Assembly (NCBI GenBank): GCA_002307235.1
Contig: DBTV01000050.1
Span: 65,557 to 129,556, forward strand
Direction: 5' to 3'
From: Acidobacteriaceae bacterium UBA1307
Lineage (GTDB): Bacteria > Acidobacteriota > Terriglobia > Terriglobales > Acidobacteriaceae
DNA length: 64,000 nucleotides
Position numbers and translations under genes: made by a program. Below are positions 25,298 through 34,087 of the stretch, in pieces (the stretch's first letter is position 1; each line of letters starts with the position of its first letter). Under the pieces are notes generated by a model. That model was not told where the DNA came from. It made no database searches and worked only from the letters and a program-made list of their open reading frames with translations.

Positions 25298-27769
25298 CTA
25301 GGTCGTCGTGCGAGGCTTGACGGCCAGTACCGTTGCAGGCACCGTTCCCGTGCCATCGCCCGAGGTGCAACCGGTCGCCGAAGTCGCGTTGCAAGCCGGA
25401 AGCGCCGGGCTGACCTGCAGGGTATCCGTTAGCGGCTTCGAGGTGCTGATCGTGCTCGGAATCGAGATGAAGTGCACCTTGTTGTCGCCCGCCGTCGAGA
25501 CAAAGAAGTAGCTGTTGTCGGGGGCGAAGACACCGGCCAGAGGAGCCGAAATCGAGCTCGAACCGGTCAGCGTGAAGTAGTCCACCGATCCCAGCGACCC
25601 CTTGGTCGTGTACTGGTAGTAGGGCAGCGTCGCGCCGGTGTTCGTCGTATCGGCCGTGTAGGTGACAAAGGCCAGATTCGAGACCGGCGAGGTCACAACC
25701 TGATTGACGGCCGTCGGCGCAATGCCCGTCAACGTCGTCTGCTTCACCGTGCTGTTGAAGCTCACCGTGCCACCGGTCAACGTCTGCGTGGTGCCGCTCG
25801 TGGTTGAGGGGCAAGCTGCCGGAACGCTGATGCTGTTGGCGGTGATCGTCGGAACCGTGACGCCGATGTCGCTCAGCAAGATGCTGCCCGAGTCATAGGT
25901 CGCGCCCAGAATGTGGTTGCCATCGACTGTCGCCGCCAGGGTGTCGGTCGTAAGGCTCAAGGCACCGCCCGTGGTGTCGGCCGTCGCAGGATAGAGCACC
26001 ATGCTCGAGGTATTGCCCACCGTACCGGCAGGGCACCAGGAGCGCGCCTCGGTCTGCGTGCCGCCCAGGTAGGCACCAATGCTGGGAATGGTGATGGCCA
26101 GTGTCTTGGCACCGCCCGAGCTCAGGGCGTAGCTGCTCCAGCCGGTGCTGGCGTTGTACACATAGAGCGTGTCGCTGTGGCCGGTGCTCGAGGTCGTATT
26201 GGCACTCGCGCTATCCACGATGTACAGCGTCTTGCCATCCGGCGTCCAGCTGGCGGCAACACCCATGCCCACCGTCGAAGCCAGCGCGCTGGTGCTCGAA
26301 ACACTGTAGATGTAGAAGATCTTCCGACTCTGATCGTTGATCAGCAGTTCCGAGTTGTCCGGCGAAGCCGCCAGCACCACACCGGGGTAGCTGGTGTTCT
26401 GCGTCGTGATGCTGTTGGTCGAGGTCGAGTAGGCCATCAGTTCGGTGGACGAGCCGAAGTAGAGCGTCGTCGCCGTCTTGTCCACGACCATCGAGTTCGG
26501 CACGTAAGGCATACGGATCGCCGTACCCATCGAGCTGTGCAGCATGTCATAGGACGAGAAGTACTGCGACTTGCCCGGTGCCGCAAACCAGACATAATTG
26601 CTGGTCGTGCCCGGAACCGTGATGTTCACGGTATTTGAGGCAATCGGCAAGCCCGTGCCGTACAGACCCAGTTCGTTGGTCGGTGCCGGATTGCAATCCG
26701 AAGGCTGGCAGATGGCCGTAATCGAGGCATAGCCCGGATAGCTGGCCGTAATCGTGCCCGAAGAAACGCTGACGTCAACCGGGTTGGTGGACTGATAGTC
26801 CAGGCTCAGACCGGTGACGGTCACACCCTTGGTATCTGCCGCCGTGGCGGTCAGCGTCTGCTGCACGCCCTGCGTCACCGAGGCGCTGGTCGCGCTGCTC
26901 GAGGTCTTCAGCGACAACGATTCAACCGGGCAAACCGAGAAGTAACCGGCCGAGGAACCCGAGCCAGCCACCGAAGCGGTAATGGCGGTCGTTCCCGGCT
27001 GCAGGGCCGTGATCACATTGGTATCGGCGTTGATCGAGGCAATCGACGAGGTGCCGACCGTGTAGGTCAGCCTTCCGATCGAGGTCGAGCAGGTCGGAAC
27101 CGAGGTGACGCCCGTGGGCAGCGCGCAGGAATAAGTGGTCGTTCCCGAAGGCGCGCAAAGCTCGTACTGCGTGCTGTTGCCGCTCGCATCCGTACCGGAA
27201 TAGCAGGCCTCGGAGTCAAGGGACGCCGACGAGGTCTGCGAATAGCATTGGCTTTGCACGGAGCTGGCCAGCGCCACCGATGTTGCCTGCGCATGCACAT
27301 AGACCGCAACCGCGTTCGAGGTGACCGAATTGGCAGTTGCCGTAATGTAAGCCGTCGAATACGGCAAGCCATTGGTCGTCGGCAGCGGATCGGGCTTGTT
27401 GCAGACCGTGTAGTCCGCAATGCCACCGCCGGTATTACGGTTCCAGGTACCGGCGCAGATCACGCCACTCGACGAAATGTCGACCAGCTTGTTGTTGGTC
27501 GTGCCATAGGTATAGGACCCAACGCTGGCCGTATCACCCGTGCAGGTCGTCGCCGTCGGCGTCGTAATCTGCTTGGTCTGGCCAAAGGCCAGCGAGATGC
27601 CCGTCGTCTGCGGTTGCAGGGTAATCGAGGCCACATCCGTGACCTTCAAGTCATAACCCGACGTGATAGAGCAATACTTCGCCGCCGGATTGCGCGTGCA
27701 ACCAGTAAGGGTAATGCCGGCAGGAAGGGCCAGGCATAACAAAATAACAAGCGTCAGAAACCGCCGCAT
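25298..27769 (-). CDS. Large Ig-like (BIG2) repeat lipoprotein with beta-propeller-like region
   Basis: An 823-aa secreted protein. The N-terminus MRRFLTLVILLCLALPAGI leads to a TLTGC lipobox (Cys at about residue 24). The first ~370 residues hold several bacterial Ig-like units (VASITLQPQTTGISLAFGQT, GRLTYTVGTSSIASINADTN, VITALQPGTTAITASVAGSG, SVTQGVQQTLTATAADTKGV). The middle and end (about 390-800) contain propeller-type repeats (VPNSMVVDKTATTLYFGSST, LLINDQSRKIFYIYSVSS, ASWTPDGKTLYIVDSASANT, GVFAPDNSYFFVSTAGDNKV). Very rich in Ser/Thr/Ala. Start supported by GGGGAGGATTC before the ATG. Probably a cell-surface or periplasmic structural/adhesive protein; role unknown. Confidence 0.82.
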   Translation of the reverse strand: MRRFLTLVILLCLALPAGITLTGCTRNPAAKYCSITSGYDLKVTDVASITLQPQTTGISLAFGQTKQITTPTATTCTGDTASVGSYTYGTTNNKLVDISSSGVICAGTWNRNTGGGIADYTVCNKPDPLPTTNGLPYSTAYITATANSVTSNAVAVYVHAQATSVALASSVQSQCYSQTSSASLDSEACYSGTDASGNSTQYELCAPSGTTTYSCALPTGVTSVPTCSTSIGRLTYTVGTSSIASINADTNVITALQPGTTAITASVAGSGSSAGYFSVCPVESLSLKTSSSATSASVTQGVQQTLTATAADTKGVTVTGLSLDYQSTNPVDVSVSSGTITASYPGYASITAICQPSDCNPAPTNELGLYGTGLPIASNTVNITVPGTTSNYVWFAAPGKSQYFSSYDMLHSSMGTAIRMPYVPNSMVVDKTATTLYFGSSTELMAYSTSTNSITTQNTSYPGVVLAASPDNSELLINDQSRKIFYIYSVSSTSALASTVGMGVAASWTPDGKTLYIVDSASANTTSSTGHSDTLYVYNASTGWSSYALSSGGAKTLAITIPSIGAYLGGTQTEARSWCPAGTVGNTSSMVLYPATADTTGGALSLTTDTLAATVDGNHILGATYDSGSILLSDIGVTVPTITANSISVPAACPSTTSGTTQTLTGGTVSFNSTVKQTTLTGIAPTAVNQVVTSPVSNLAFVTYTADTTNTGATLPYYQYTTKGSLGSVDYFTLTGSSSISAPLAGVFAPDNSYFFVSTAGDNKVHFISIPSTISTSKPLTDTLQVSPALPACNATSATGCTSGDGTGTVPATVLAVKPRTTT

Positions 27770-28098
27770 GAATCCTCCCCGCCCCGCCTTCTTGAGCTGC
27801 GGCGCGGTCTACACAGAACCGTCGGTAATCCAGAGTTGTATTTCCCGGCCCCGGCGCATGTCCATGGGAACCGATAAAAACGCGAAATCTCAGCAAAAGC
27901 CCGCTTCCTGCGTAGCGACGGAACCGGAGATCTTCTGCAAGGGACTCCAAGAAAAAAGTGTATCAGGAGCGACCGACCTGTGGCAGCGGGCAACGGGCCG
28001 AAGGCTCATAGAAGATAGACGCCGCGCGCGGGCGATGGAAAGCAGCCAAAGCCAAAGCGGTTCTCTCCTTGCCATAGGCCGAAGCCGGAAGGCAGAGT
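27770..28098. other. Intergenic region downstream of the S9 peptidase
   Basis: About 330 bases between the Ig-like lipoprotein start and repeat R2-B. I see no convincing gene, tRNA or terminator apart from the repeat at its right end. Confidence 0.5.
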
Positions 28099-28162
28099 GG
28101 CTTTTCCTCAAGAAAAAGCCCCCTGCTATCCTGCTTTCGCTCTACAGCAATTGGAAAAATGC
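28099..28162 (-). repeat. Dispersed repeat family R2, copy B
   Basis: Minus-strand sequence starts GCATTTTTCCAATTGCTGTA, continues GAGCGAAAGCAGGAT and ends in the mini-hairpin GGCTTTTTCTTGAGGAAAAGCC (7-bp GGCTTTT/AAAAGCC arms). It abuts the stop codon of the S9 peptidase gene and may serve as its 3' hairpin. Confidence 0.65.
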
Positions 28163-28163
28163 T

Positions 28164-30194
28164 TTAACGCGCCGCCGGCATCTGGCGCTCGAACCAGTCG
28201 AGCGAGCGCACCAGCACATCGCGCCGATGACCGGCATCCACAAAGCCGTGGCCCTCGTTCGGGTACACGACCAGTTGCGTCGGCACGCCCTGCTCCCGCA
28301 AGGCATGCCAAAACTCGAACGATTGCGGTGCCGGGCACTCGCCGTCGCGGTCGCCCACCACCACCAGCGTCGGCGTCTTCGCCTGCTTGATGTAGGTGAT
28401 CGCCGAGCTCTTCGCATACACCGCCGGATCGTCGTAGACCGAGGCGCCGAAGAACGGCAGCATCCACTGGCCGATGGAGTTTTGTCCGTAATAGCTTTGC
28501 CAGTTGGCGATGCCCGCCCCGGCCACCGCCGCGCGAAAGCGCGCCGTCTGCGTCACGGAAAACATCGTCATAAAGCCGCCATAGCTCCAGCCGGTGAGCC
28601 CGACGCGGTTGCCGTCAATCGCCGGATATTGGGCCAACACCGCGTCAACGCCGGCCAACAGGTCACGCAGGTCTCCATGGCCAAAATCCTTGCGATTGGC
28701 CTCGGTAAAGGCCTCGCCCTGGCCGAAGGAGCCACGATCATTCGGCTGCAACACAAAGTAGCCGAGCGCGGAAAAGGCCGTGGCCGAAAGCCCCGCGCCG
28801 CCGCCCCAACTCGCCTGTGAGGCCGCCGACGGGCCACCATGCACCAGCACGATCAGCGGATATTTCTTCGCCGGATCGTAGTTTTTCGGCTCCAGAAGCC
28901 AGCCCTGCACATGGAAGCCGTCGTTGGTCCAGTTCAATGAAACCGACTTGCCCCAGCTCGGCACAAGTCCTTGATTCAAATGCGTCAGAACCTTCGGGGC
29001 GGCCCCTGTAGCCTTGGCCTCGAAGGAATAGAGCTCGGGAGCGTGCTCGTAGTTGCTGCCCCGGAAGACAAAGAACGCATGGTCGGCCGGAGCCGTGAGC
29101 CCCATCGAGTCGCGACCGTTGCCGATGGAACCGGTGAAGCTCGAAACTGCCGTCACCGGCACTGCTCCTGTCGGCCGTTCCGCCGGCAGGTCGAGCCGGA
29201 TCAACCGCGCCACGCCTGCTGCCTGTTCGGTGGCATAGATCTGCTTCGTGCCTGCCCATTCAAGCCAAACCGGCGTGGAAGTCCTTGCTGGCGTAAGGTT
29301 CACCGGATCTCCACCCGTGGCGGACTCAAGCCAGAGATCGCCACCCGTCGAGCCCTGATCGCTCATCAGACCACCGATGAAGGCAATCGATTGTCCGTCG
29401 GGCGACCAGCGCGGCAGAGCGATCTGCAATCCATGCAAAGGCCCGGCAACCTCGGCCGGAGCCAGAATCGCCTTGGGCTCACCCGCCAACGATTGCGTGT
29501 AGAGCTTGGCGACCCACCAGTTGTTTTCGCCCGGCGGGTTCGCGGCGGTGTAGGCAAAGGACTTGGAGTCGGGCGACCAATCGAATTCGTAGACGTGCAG
29601 CGCGATCGGCGTCACCAGCTTCGGCTCGGTGGCAACGTCGGAGACCGGAACCGTGGCAATGCGCTGCACCTCGATGCCCTCCTCGCCGATCACCCCGGCA
29701 AAGGGCTTCATCGCCGCCAGCGCACCGGCGTGGCGAGTAGCGTTGGGCACATACAGGAAAGCAATCGACTTGCCGTCGGGCGCAAAGGCCGGGGCTTCGA
29801 GCTCTCCGTGCAAATGGCTCACCGGACGCGGAGCCTTGCCGTCGAAGCGGTCGAGAAAGATATCGGCCTGTGCCTCGCCGCAAGCGCCAACAAAAGCCAG
29901 GGCGGCGGAATCGGGCGACCAGAAGGGATCACCGGCTTGGCAACGCTGCGCTGTGTCGAGCGCAATCGTCTGATTCTTCGAAAAATCGGAAATCGATGCC
30001 AACCGGAGCTTTCCGTCCTCGGTCCAGGCCAGACGCTTGCCGTCGGGCGAGACGGCGACCTGGCCGATCGAGTGGCTGTGGCGAAGGCTAGCCAGAAACG
30101 CGTCAACGCGCTCGGACGGAGACTGTGCGGAAACCAGACCTGCGGCGGCACAAAGGACAACGACGACCCACCGGGGATGAAAAAATCGGCTCAT
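28164..30194 (-). CDS. S9 family prolyl oligopeptidase (dipeptidyl-peptidase-like)
   Basis: A 676-aa exported serine peptidase. A signal peptide (WVVVVLCAAAGLVSAQ, to about residue 24) is followed by a WD40-like propeller (SIGQVAVSPDGKRLAWTEDG, DPFWSPDSAALAFVG, LPRWSPDGQSIAFIGGLMSD) and a C-terminal alpha/beta-hydrolase domain. The catalytic triad is S537 in GWSYGG, an Asp in GDRDGECP (about 617) and H649 in NEGHGF. S9 propeller peptidases cut short peptides, usually after Pro or Ala. No classical ribosome-binding site precedes the ATG; TAGCAT lies exactly 6 nt upstream, suggesting a leaderless transcript. Monocistronic. Confidence 0.93.
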   Translation of the reverse strand: MSRFFHPRWVVVVLCAAAGLVSAQSPSERVDAFLASLRHSHSIGQVAVSPDGKRLAWTEDGKLRLASISDFSKNQTIALDTAQRCQAGDPFWSPDSAALAFVGACGEAQADIFLDRFDGKAPRPVSHLHGELEAPAFAPDGKSIAFLYVPNATRHAGALAAMKPFAGVIGEEGIEVQRIATVPVSDVATEPKLVTPIALHVYEFDWSPDSKSFAYTAANPPGENNWWVAKLYTQSLAGEPKAILAPAEVAGPLHGLQIALPRWSPDGQSIAFIGGLMSDQGSTGGDLWLESATGGDPVNLTPARTSTPVWLEWAGTKQIYATEQAAGVARLIRLDLPAERPTGAVPVTAVSSFTGSIGNGRDSMGLTAPADHAFFVFRGSNYEHAPELYSFEAKATGAAPKVLTHLNQGLVPSWGKSVSLNWTNDGFHVQGWLLEPKNYDPAKKYPLIVLVHGGPSAASQASWGGGAGLSATAFSALGYFVLQPNDRGSFGQGEAFTEANRKDFGHGDLRDLLAGVDAVLAQYPAIDGNRVGLTGWSYGGFMTMFSVTQTARFRAAVAGAGIANWQSYYGQNSIGQWMLPFFGASVYDDPAVYAKSSAITYIKQAKTPTLVVVGDRDGECPAPQSFEFWHALREQGVPTQLVVYPNEGHGFVDAGHRRDVLVRSLDWFERQMPAAR

Positions 30195-30200
30195 AGATTG

Positions 30201-30206
30201 ATGCTA
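30201..30206 (-). promoter_or_regulatory. Possible -10 box of the S9 peptidase gene (leaderless arrangement)
   Basis: TAGCAT on the minus strand fits TANNNT and lies 6 nt before the ATG. Weak on its own; it gains weight from the same spacing at purE, ribH and the 40-aa ORF. Confidence 0.35.
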
Positions 30207-30215
30207 AAGCATAAA

Positions 30216-30246
30216 AAACAGGGAACAGGGCTCCGTGGGCAGTGGC
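30216..30246. repeat. Short CAGGGAACAGGG-type array
   Basis: Words such as ACAGGGAACAGGG and CCAGGGACC, the complement of the TCCCTGG/TTCCCTG family, between the divergent S9 peptidase and glycosyltransferase genes. Confidence 0.5.
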
Positions 30247-30368
30247 CAGGGACCGATGATTCCGTGCTCAGAAAAGTGGAAGACAGTGCCGGAGGCGGCA
30301 ATTCGTAACACGCGGGAAACATTTCGGCCCGGCCCATCGACTAGAGTGGGAGTGAAAGGAATCCTCTC

Positions 30369-31649
30369 TTGCGCATTGTTCTGTCGAATATTGGCACCTT
30401 TGGCGATACCAATCCGCTGATTGCGATTGCCCTCGAGCTGAAGCGCCGAGGCCACACGCCGGTGATGGCGCTGCCGGAGGTCTACCGGAGCAAGATCGAG
30501 CCGCTCGGCCTCGAGTTCCGCCCGGTGCGGCCCGACATTGACCCGGCCAACACGGCGCTGGTTGAGATGATCTACGACGTGAAGACCGGCACCGAGACAG
30601 GCCTGCGCCGATTCCTCTTCCCCGCACTGCGCGAGACCTACGCCGACCTGCGGGCAGCGGCCACCGAGCCCGTGCGCGCCGACCTGATGCTGCTCGGCGA
30701 GTTGAACTATGCCGGACCCATCGTCGCCGAGGCCACCGGGATTCCCTGGGCCAGCTACGTGCTGGCGCCGCTGTCGTTCTTTTCGGCCTTCGATCCGCCG
30801 GTGCTGCCGATGTATCCGCGGCTGGCGCGCGCCGACCGGGCCGTTCCGGGCATGGGCCGCGCCATCAAGCGGCTGGCCCGTTTCGTGAGCCGCAAGTGGC
30901 CTGAGCCGATCTACGCACTGCGCCGCGCACTGGGCCTGCCGCAGGGACGCAATCCTTTATTCGACGCAAAGCACTCGCCCGATCTGGTGCTGGCGCTGTT
31001 CTCGCATGTTCTGGGCGAAGAGCAGAAGGACTGGCCGGAGCACACGCTCACGACCGGCTTCTGCTTCTATGACGCCGACGCGGGCAACGCGAAACTGCCC
31101 GAGCATCTGGAAAAATTTCTCGCCGCCGGTGAGCCGCCGGTGGTCTTCACGCTGGGCTCGGCGGCGGTGCTGGCGGCAGGCAATTTCTACGAATATTCGG
31201 CCCGGGCGGCCATCAAGCTCGGAATTCGGGCGGTGCTTTTGGTCGGCGGAGACCCGCGCAACCGGCCCCAGGTTCCGCTGCCCGATTCGATCTGCGTGGC
31301 CGAGTACGCGCCCTATTCGGCGCTGTTTCCGCGTGCGCGGCTGGTGGTGCATCAGGGCGGCGTGGGCACCACGGCACAGTGCCTGCACGCCGGCAAGCCG
31401 ATGCTGATCATGCCCTACTCGCACGACCAGCCGGACAATGCGCGGCGCATGCAGCGGCTCAAGGTCGCCAAGGTCGTCCGCAAAAAGCGCTATACGCCGG
31501 TGCGGGTCGCGAGCAAGCTGGCCACCATGCTCGACGAGCCGAAGTACGCCCGCCGCGCCGAGAGCGTGGCACGGCTGCTGGCCCGCGAAGATGGCGTGAA
31601 GACGGCCTGCGACGCGCTGGAGCGGCTGGCAAAAACGAGCGAGCAGTAA
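30369..31649 (+). CDS. Glycosyltransferase of the UGT/GT1 type
   Basis: A 426-aa GT-B fold protein. The N-terminal domain starts RIVLSNIGTFGDTNPLIAIA (residues 2-21), the acceptor-site beginning seen in macrolide/sterol-type GT1 enzymes. The C-terminal donor domain has VVFTLGSAAVLAAG (about 257-270), LLVGGDPRNRPQ, and VVHQGGVGTTAQCLHAGKPM with the HQGG motif and downstream PYSHDQPDNARR (HDQPDNA), which contact the nucleotide-sugar. It likely transfers a sugar from a UDP/dTDP donor to a hydrophobic acceptor; substrate unknown. The start is TTG (30369), 8 nt after AAAGGA. Transcribed alone. Confidence 0.88.
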   Translation: MRIVLSNIGTFGDTNPLIAIALELKRRGHTPVMALPEVYRSKIEPLGLEFRPVRPDIDPANTALVEMIYDVKTGTETGLRRFLFPALRETYADLRAAATEPVRADLMLLGELNYAGPIVAEATGIPWASYVLAPLSFFSAFDPPVLPMYPRLARADRAVPGMGRAIKRLARFVSRKWPEPIYALRRALGLPQGRNPLFDAKHSPDLVLALFSHVLGEEQKDWPEHTLTTGFCFYDADAGNAKLPEHLEKFLAAGEPPVVFTLGSAAVLAAGNFYEYSARAAIKLGIRAVLLVGGDPRNRPQVPLPDSICVAEYAPYSALFPRARLVVHQGGVGTTAQCLHAGKPMLIMPYSHDQPDNARRMQRLKVAKVVRKKRYTPVRVASKLATMLDEPKYARRAESVARLLAREDGVKTACDALERLAKTSEQ

Positions 31650-31668
31650 AAAAGGACGCGTGAACGTA

Positions 31669-31822
31669 GTCAGGGAACAGTAAACAGCCGAAGCAGTGAA
31701 TCGACTAACCACCGTACACGGCATTCTGTTCCCTCGTTCCCTGCTCCCTCGCTCTCTAGTCTCTGGTCCCTAGCCCCTAGCCCCTAGCCACTCGGTCCAC
31801 GGTCCCTCGGTCCCCTGCTCCA
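31669..31822. repeat. Dense TCCCTAG/TCCCTGG array with flanking palindrome
   Basis: CAGGGAACAG near 31673 and CTGTTCCCT near 31725 can pair; then follow tandem words CGTTCCCTG, CTCCCTCG, GGTCCCTAG, CCCCTAG (three times), CGGTCCACGG, GGTCCCTCGG. It fills most of the ~540-nt gap between the glycosyltransferase and typA. The remaining 31823-32188 shows nothing I can name apart from the AAAAGGA ribosome-binding site of typA. Confidence 0.7.
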
Positions 31823-32188
31823 AGAATTTTTCGTCAATTTGCCGGGCAACGAGCCGGACAGATTCCCTCTATATGCCACCGCCTGAGTCGTTTGCGAGGA
31901 AAGCTGTCAGGACACGGTACGAGCGTGCGCGGCCCGGCATGGGACGCACACGCCAACCGACTGATACTATGGAAGAAGCGCCGTTTTGCATGGTGCTGTT
32001 GTTTTTCCTGAAGATTTTCAGCCGTTTCCCGTGGCATTTGCGGATTCCAAACGAGGCCGCCACGGCATGCGGAAGGACCAGCCCCAGGCGGGGCCAGTCC
32101 GCTTTACCCTTATGGCCTCACCCCATCGCGACCCGACGACGACAGCAACGGCGCGAGAGCCGAATCCGAGAAAAGGACACCTGCACCT

Positions 32189-34006
32189 GTGAGTCAGACG
32201 ATACGCAATATCGCCATCATCGCCCATGTGGACCACGGTAAGACGACCCTGGTTGACGCCATGTTGAAACAGGCCGGAACCTTCCGCGCCAACGAACAAG
32301 TGGCCGATCGCGTGATGGACTCGAATGAACTGGAGCGGGAACGTGGCATTACGATTCTCGCGAAGAACACAGCCATTCACTATGGCGGCGAGAAGATCAA
32401 CATTGTGGATACGCCGGGCCACGCCGATTTTGGCGGCGAGGTCGAGCGCGCGCTCAAGATGGTTGACGGCGTCATGCTGCTGGTGGACGCGGCCGAAGGC
32501 CCGCTGCCGCAGACCCGCTACGTGCTCTCCAAGGCCCTCGAAGCCAAGCTGAAGCCGATCATCGTCATCAACAAGATTGATCGCCCTGACGCCCGCGCGC
32601 AGGAAGTGCTCAACGAGATCTATGACCTGTTCATCGATCTGGATGCCAGCGAAGAACAGCTTGAGTTCCCGGTGCTTTACGCCGTGGCCAAGGCTGGCCT
32701 CGCCACCACCGATCCGAACACGCCGGGCACGGACCTGAAGCCGCTCTTTGATGCGATTCAGAACACGATTCCGGCCGCCACCGGCGACCCCGACGCGACG
32801 CTGCAGATTCTCGTCACCAACCTGGACTACTCGGAATACTTCGGCCGCATCGCCGTGTGCCGCGTCTTCCAGGGCACGCTGCACGTCGGCGAAGACGTCA
32901 CCATTTCCAAGCGTGACGGCTCGCTGCAAAAGACCAAGATCACCAAGCTGTTCACCTTCTCGGGGCTGAAGCGCACTGAAACCACCGAGACCGAGATGGG
33001 CGACATCGTGGCCGTGGCCGGCGTCGAAGGCATCACCATCGGTGAGACCATCACCAGCCTCGAGAACCCCGATCCGCTGCCTCTGATCGTCATCGACGAG
33101 CCAACCATCGGCATTCAGTTCAGCGTCAACAATTCGCCGTTTGCCGGCCGCGAAGGCCAGTATGTGACCAGCCGCAATCTGCGCGACCGCCTGCAGAAAG
33201 AACTGCTGACCAACGTCTCGATTCGCGTCGAAGACACCGACTCCGCCGACAGCTTCAAGGTGCTCGGCCGTGGCGAATTGCAGCTCGCCATTCTGATCGA
33301 AATGATGCGTCGCGAAGGCTTCGAGCTGATGGTGGGCCGGCCTGAGATCATCACCAAGACCGTGGACGGAACCCGCATGGAGCCGGTCGAATACCTGACC
33401 ATCGACGTGCCTGAAGAGTTCACCGGCGTGGTCATCGAGAAGCTCGGACCCCGCAAGGGCGAGATGACCAAGATGCACAATCACGGCTCGGGCCGCGTGC
33501 GTCTGGAGTTCCGTGTACCCAGCCGCGGCGTCATCGGCCTGCGCAGCGAAATGCTGACCGACACGCGTGGCACCATCGTGATGAACTCGCTGTTCGACGG
33601 CTACATGCCCTACCAGGGCGAGATTCCGCAGCGCCCCACTGGCGCGATGGTCGCCGATCGCCAGGGCGTCACCACCACCTACGCACTCAACGGCCTGCAG
33701 GAGCGCGGCGTGCTGTTTGTCGGCGCTGGCGTTGAAGTCTACGAAGGCATGATCGTTGGCGAGCACTCCCGCGACAACGATATCGACGTCAACGTGGTGC
33801 GCGAAAAGAAGCTGACCAACATGCGCGCCTCGTCGGCCGACGATGCCGTTCGACTGGTTCCCTACAAGGCTCAGAATCTTGAGCAGGCCATCGAGTTCAT
33901 CGCCAACGATGAGATGGTCGAGATCACACCCAAGTCGCTTCGCCTGCGTAAGAAGATTCTGCAGGCCAACAAGCGCCCCAAGACCTGGGAAAAGAAGCTC
34001 GACTAA
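32189..34006 (+). CDS. typA: Translational GTPase TypA/BipA
   Basis: A 605-aa ribosome-associated GTPase. G1 is AHVDHGKTT (12-20), the switch region contains ERERGITI, G3 is DTPGHADFGGEVERA and G4 is NKID. EF-G-like domains II, III and V follow, then the BipA-specific C-terminal domain (KGEMTKMHNHGSGRVRLEF, RGVIGLRSEMLTDTRGT, EGMIVGEHSRDNDIDVNVV, RKKILQANKRPKTW). BipA acts in 50S assembly and low-temperature or stress growth. Start is GTG with AAAAGGA about 11 nt upstream. Length and motifs are complete. Confidence 0.97.
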   Translation: MSQTIRNIAIIAHVDHGKTTLVDAMLKQAGTFRANEQVADRVMDSNELERERGITILAKNTAIHYGGEKINIVDTPGHADFGGEVERALKMVDGVMLLVDAAEGPLPQTRYVLSKALEAKLKPIIVINKIDRPDARAQEVLNEIYDLFIDLDASEEQLEFPVLYAVAKAGLATTDPNTPGTDLKPLFDAIQNTIPAATGDPDATLQILVTNLDYSEYFGRIAVCRVFQGTLHVGEDVTISKRDGSLQKTKITKLFTFSGLKRTETTETEMGDIVAVAGVEGITIGETITSLENPDPLPLIVIDEPTIGIQFSVNNSPFAGREGQYVTSRNLRDRLQKELLTNVSIRVEDTDSADSFKVLGRGELQLAILIEMMRREGFELMVGRPEIITKTVDGTRMEPVEYLTIDVPEEFTGVVIEKLGPRKGEMTKMHNHGSGRVRLEFRVPSRGVIGLRSEMLTDTRGTIVMNSLFDGYMPYQGEIPQRPTGAMVADRQGVTTTYALNGLQERGVLFVGAGVEVYEGMIVGEHSRDNDIDVNVVREKKLTNMRASSADDAVRLVPYKAQNLEQAIEFIANDEMVEITPKSLRLRKKILQANKRPKTWEKKLD

Positions 34007-34027
34007 TTCGAGCCTTCTGCAACACAA

Positions 34028-34075
34028 AAAAAGAAGCCGGGCAACGCACTCCAGTGCGTTGCCCGGCTTCTTTTT
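34028..34075. terminator. Bidirectional terminator (23-bp palindrome)
   Basis: A perfect inverted repeat of 23 bp arms around CC (left arm 34028-34050, right arm 34053-34075) with AAAAA and TTTTT ends, between convergent typA and purK. One of the strongest terminators in the window. Confidence 0.95.
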
Positions 34076-34087
34076 GCAGCCAAAAAA

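Noticed and set aside
31823..32188. Riboswitch or long leader before typA
   Set aside because: No recognisable aptamer motif or strong stem; the sequence before the GTG start has only a normal ribosome-binding site.
32018..34027. 669-aa ORF on the minus strand
   Set aside because: Antisense to typA; composition is that of a complement reading (His/Asp/Val/Gly-rich), with no domain.
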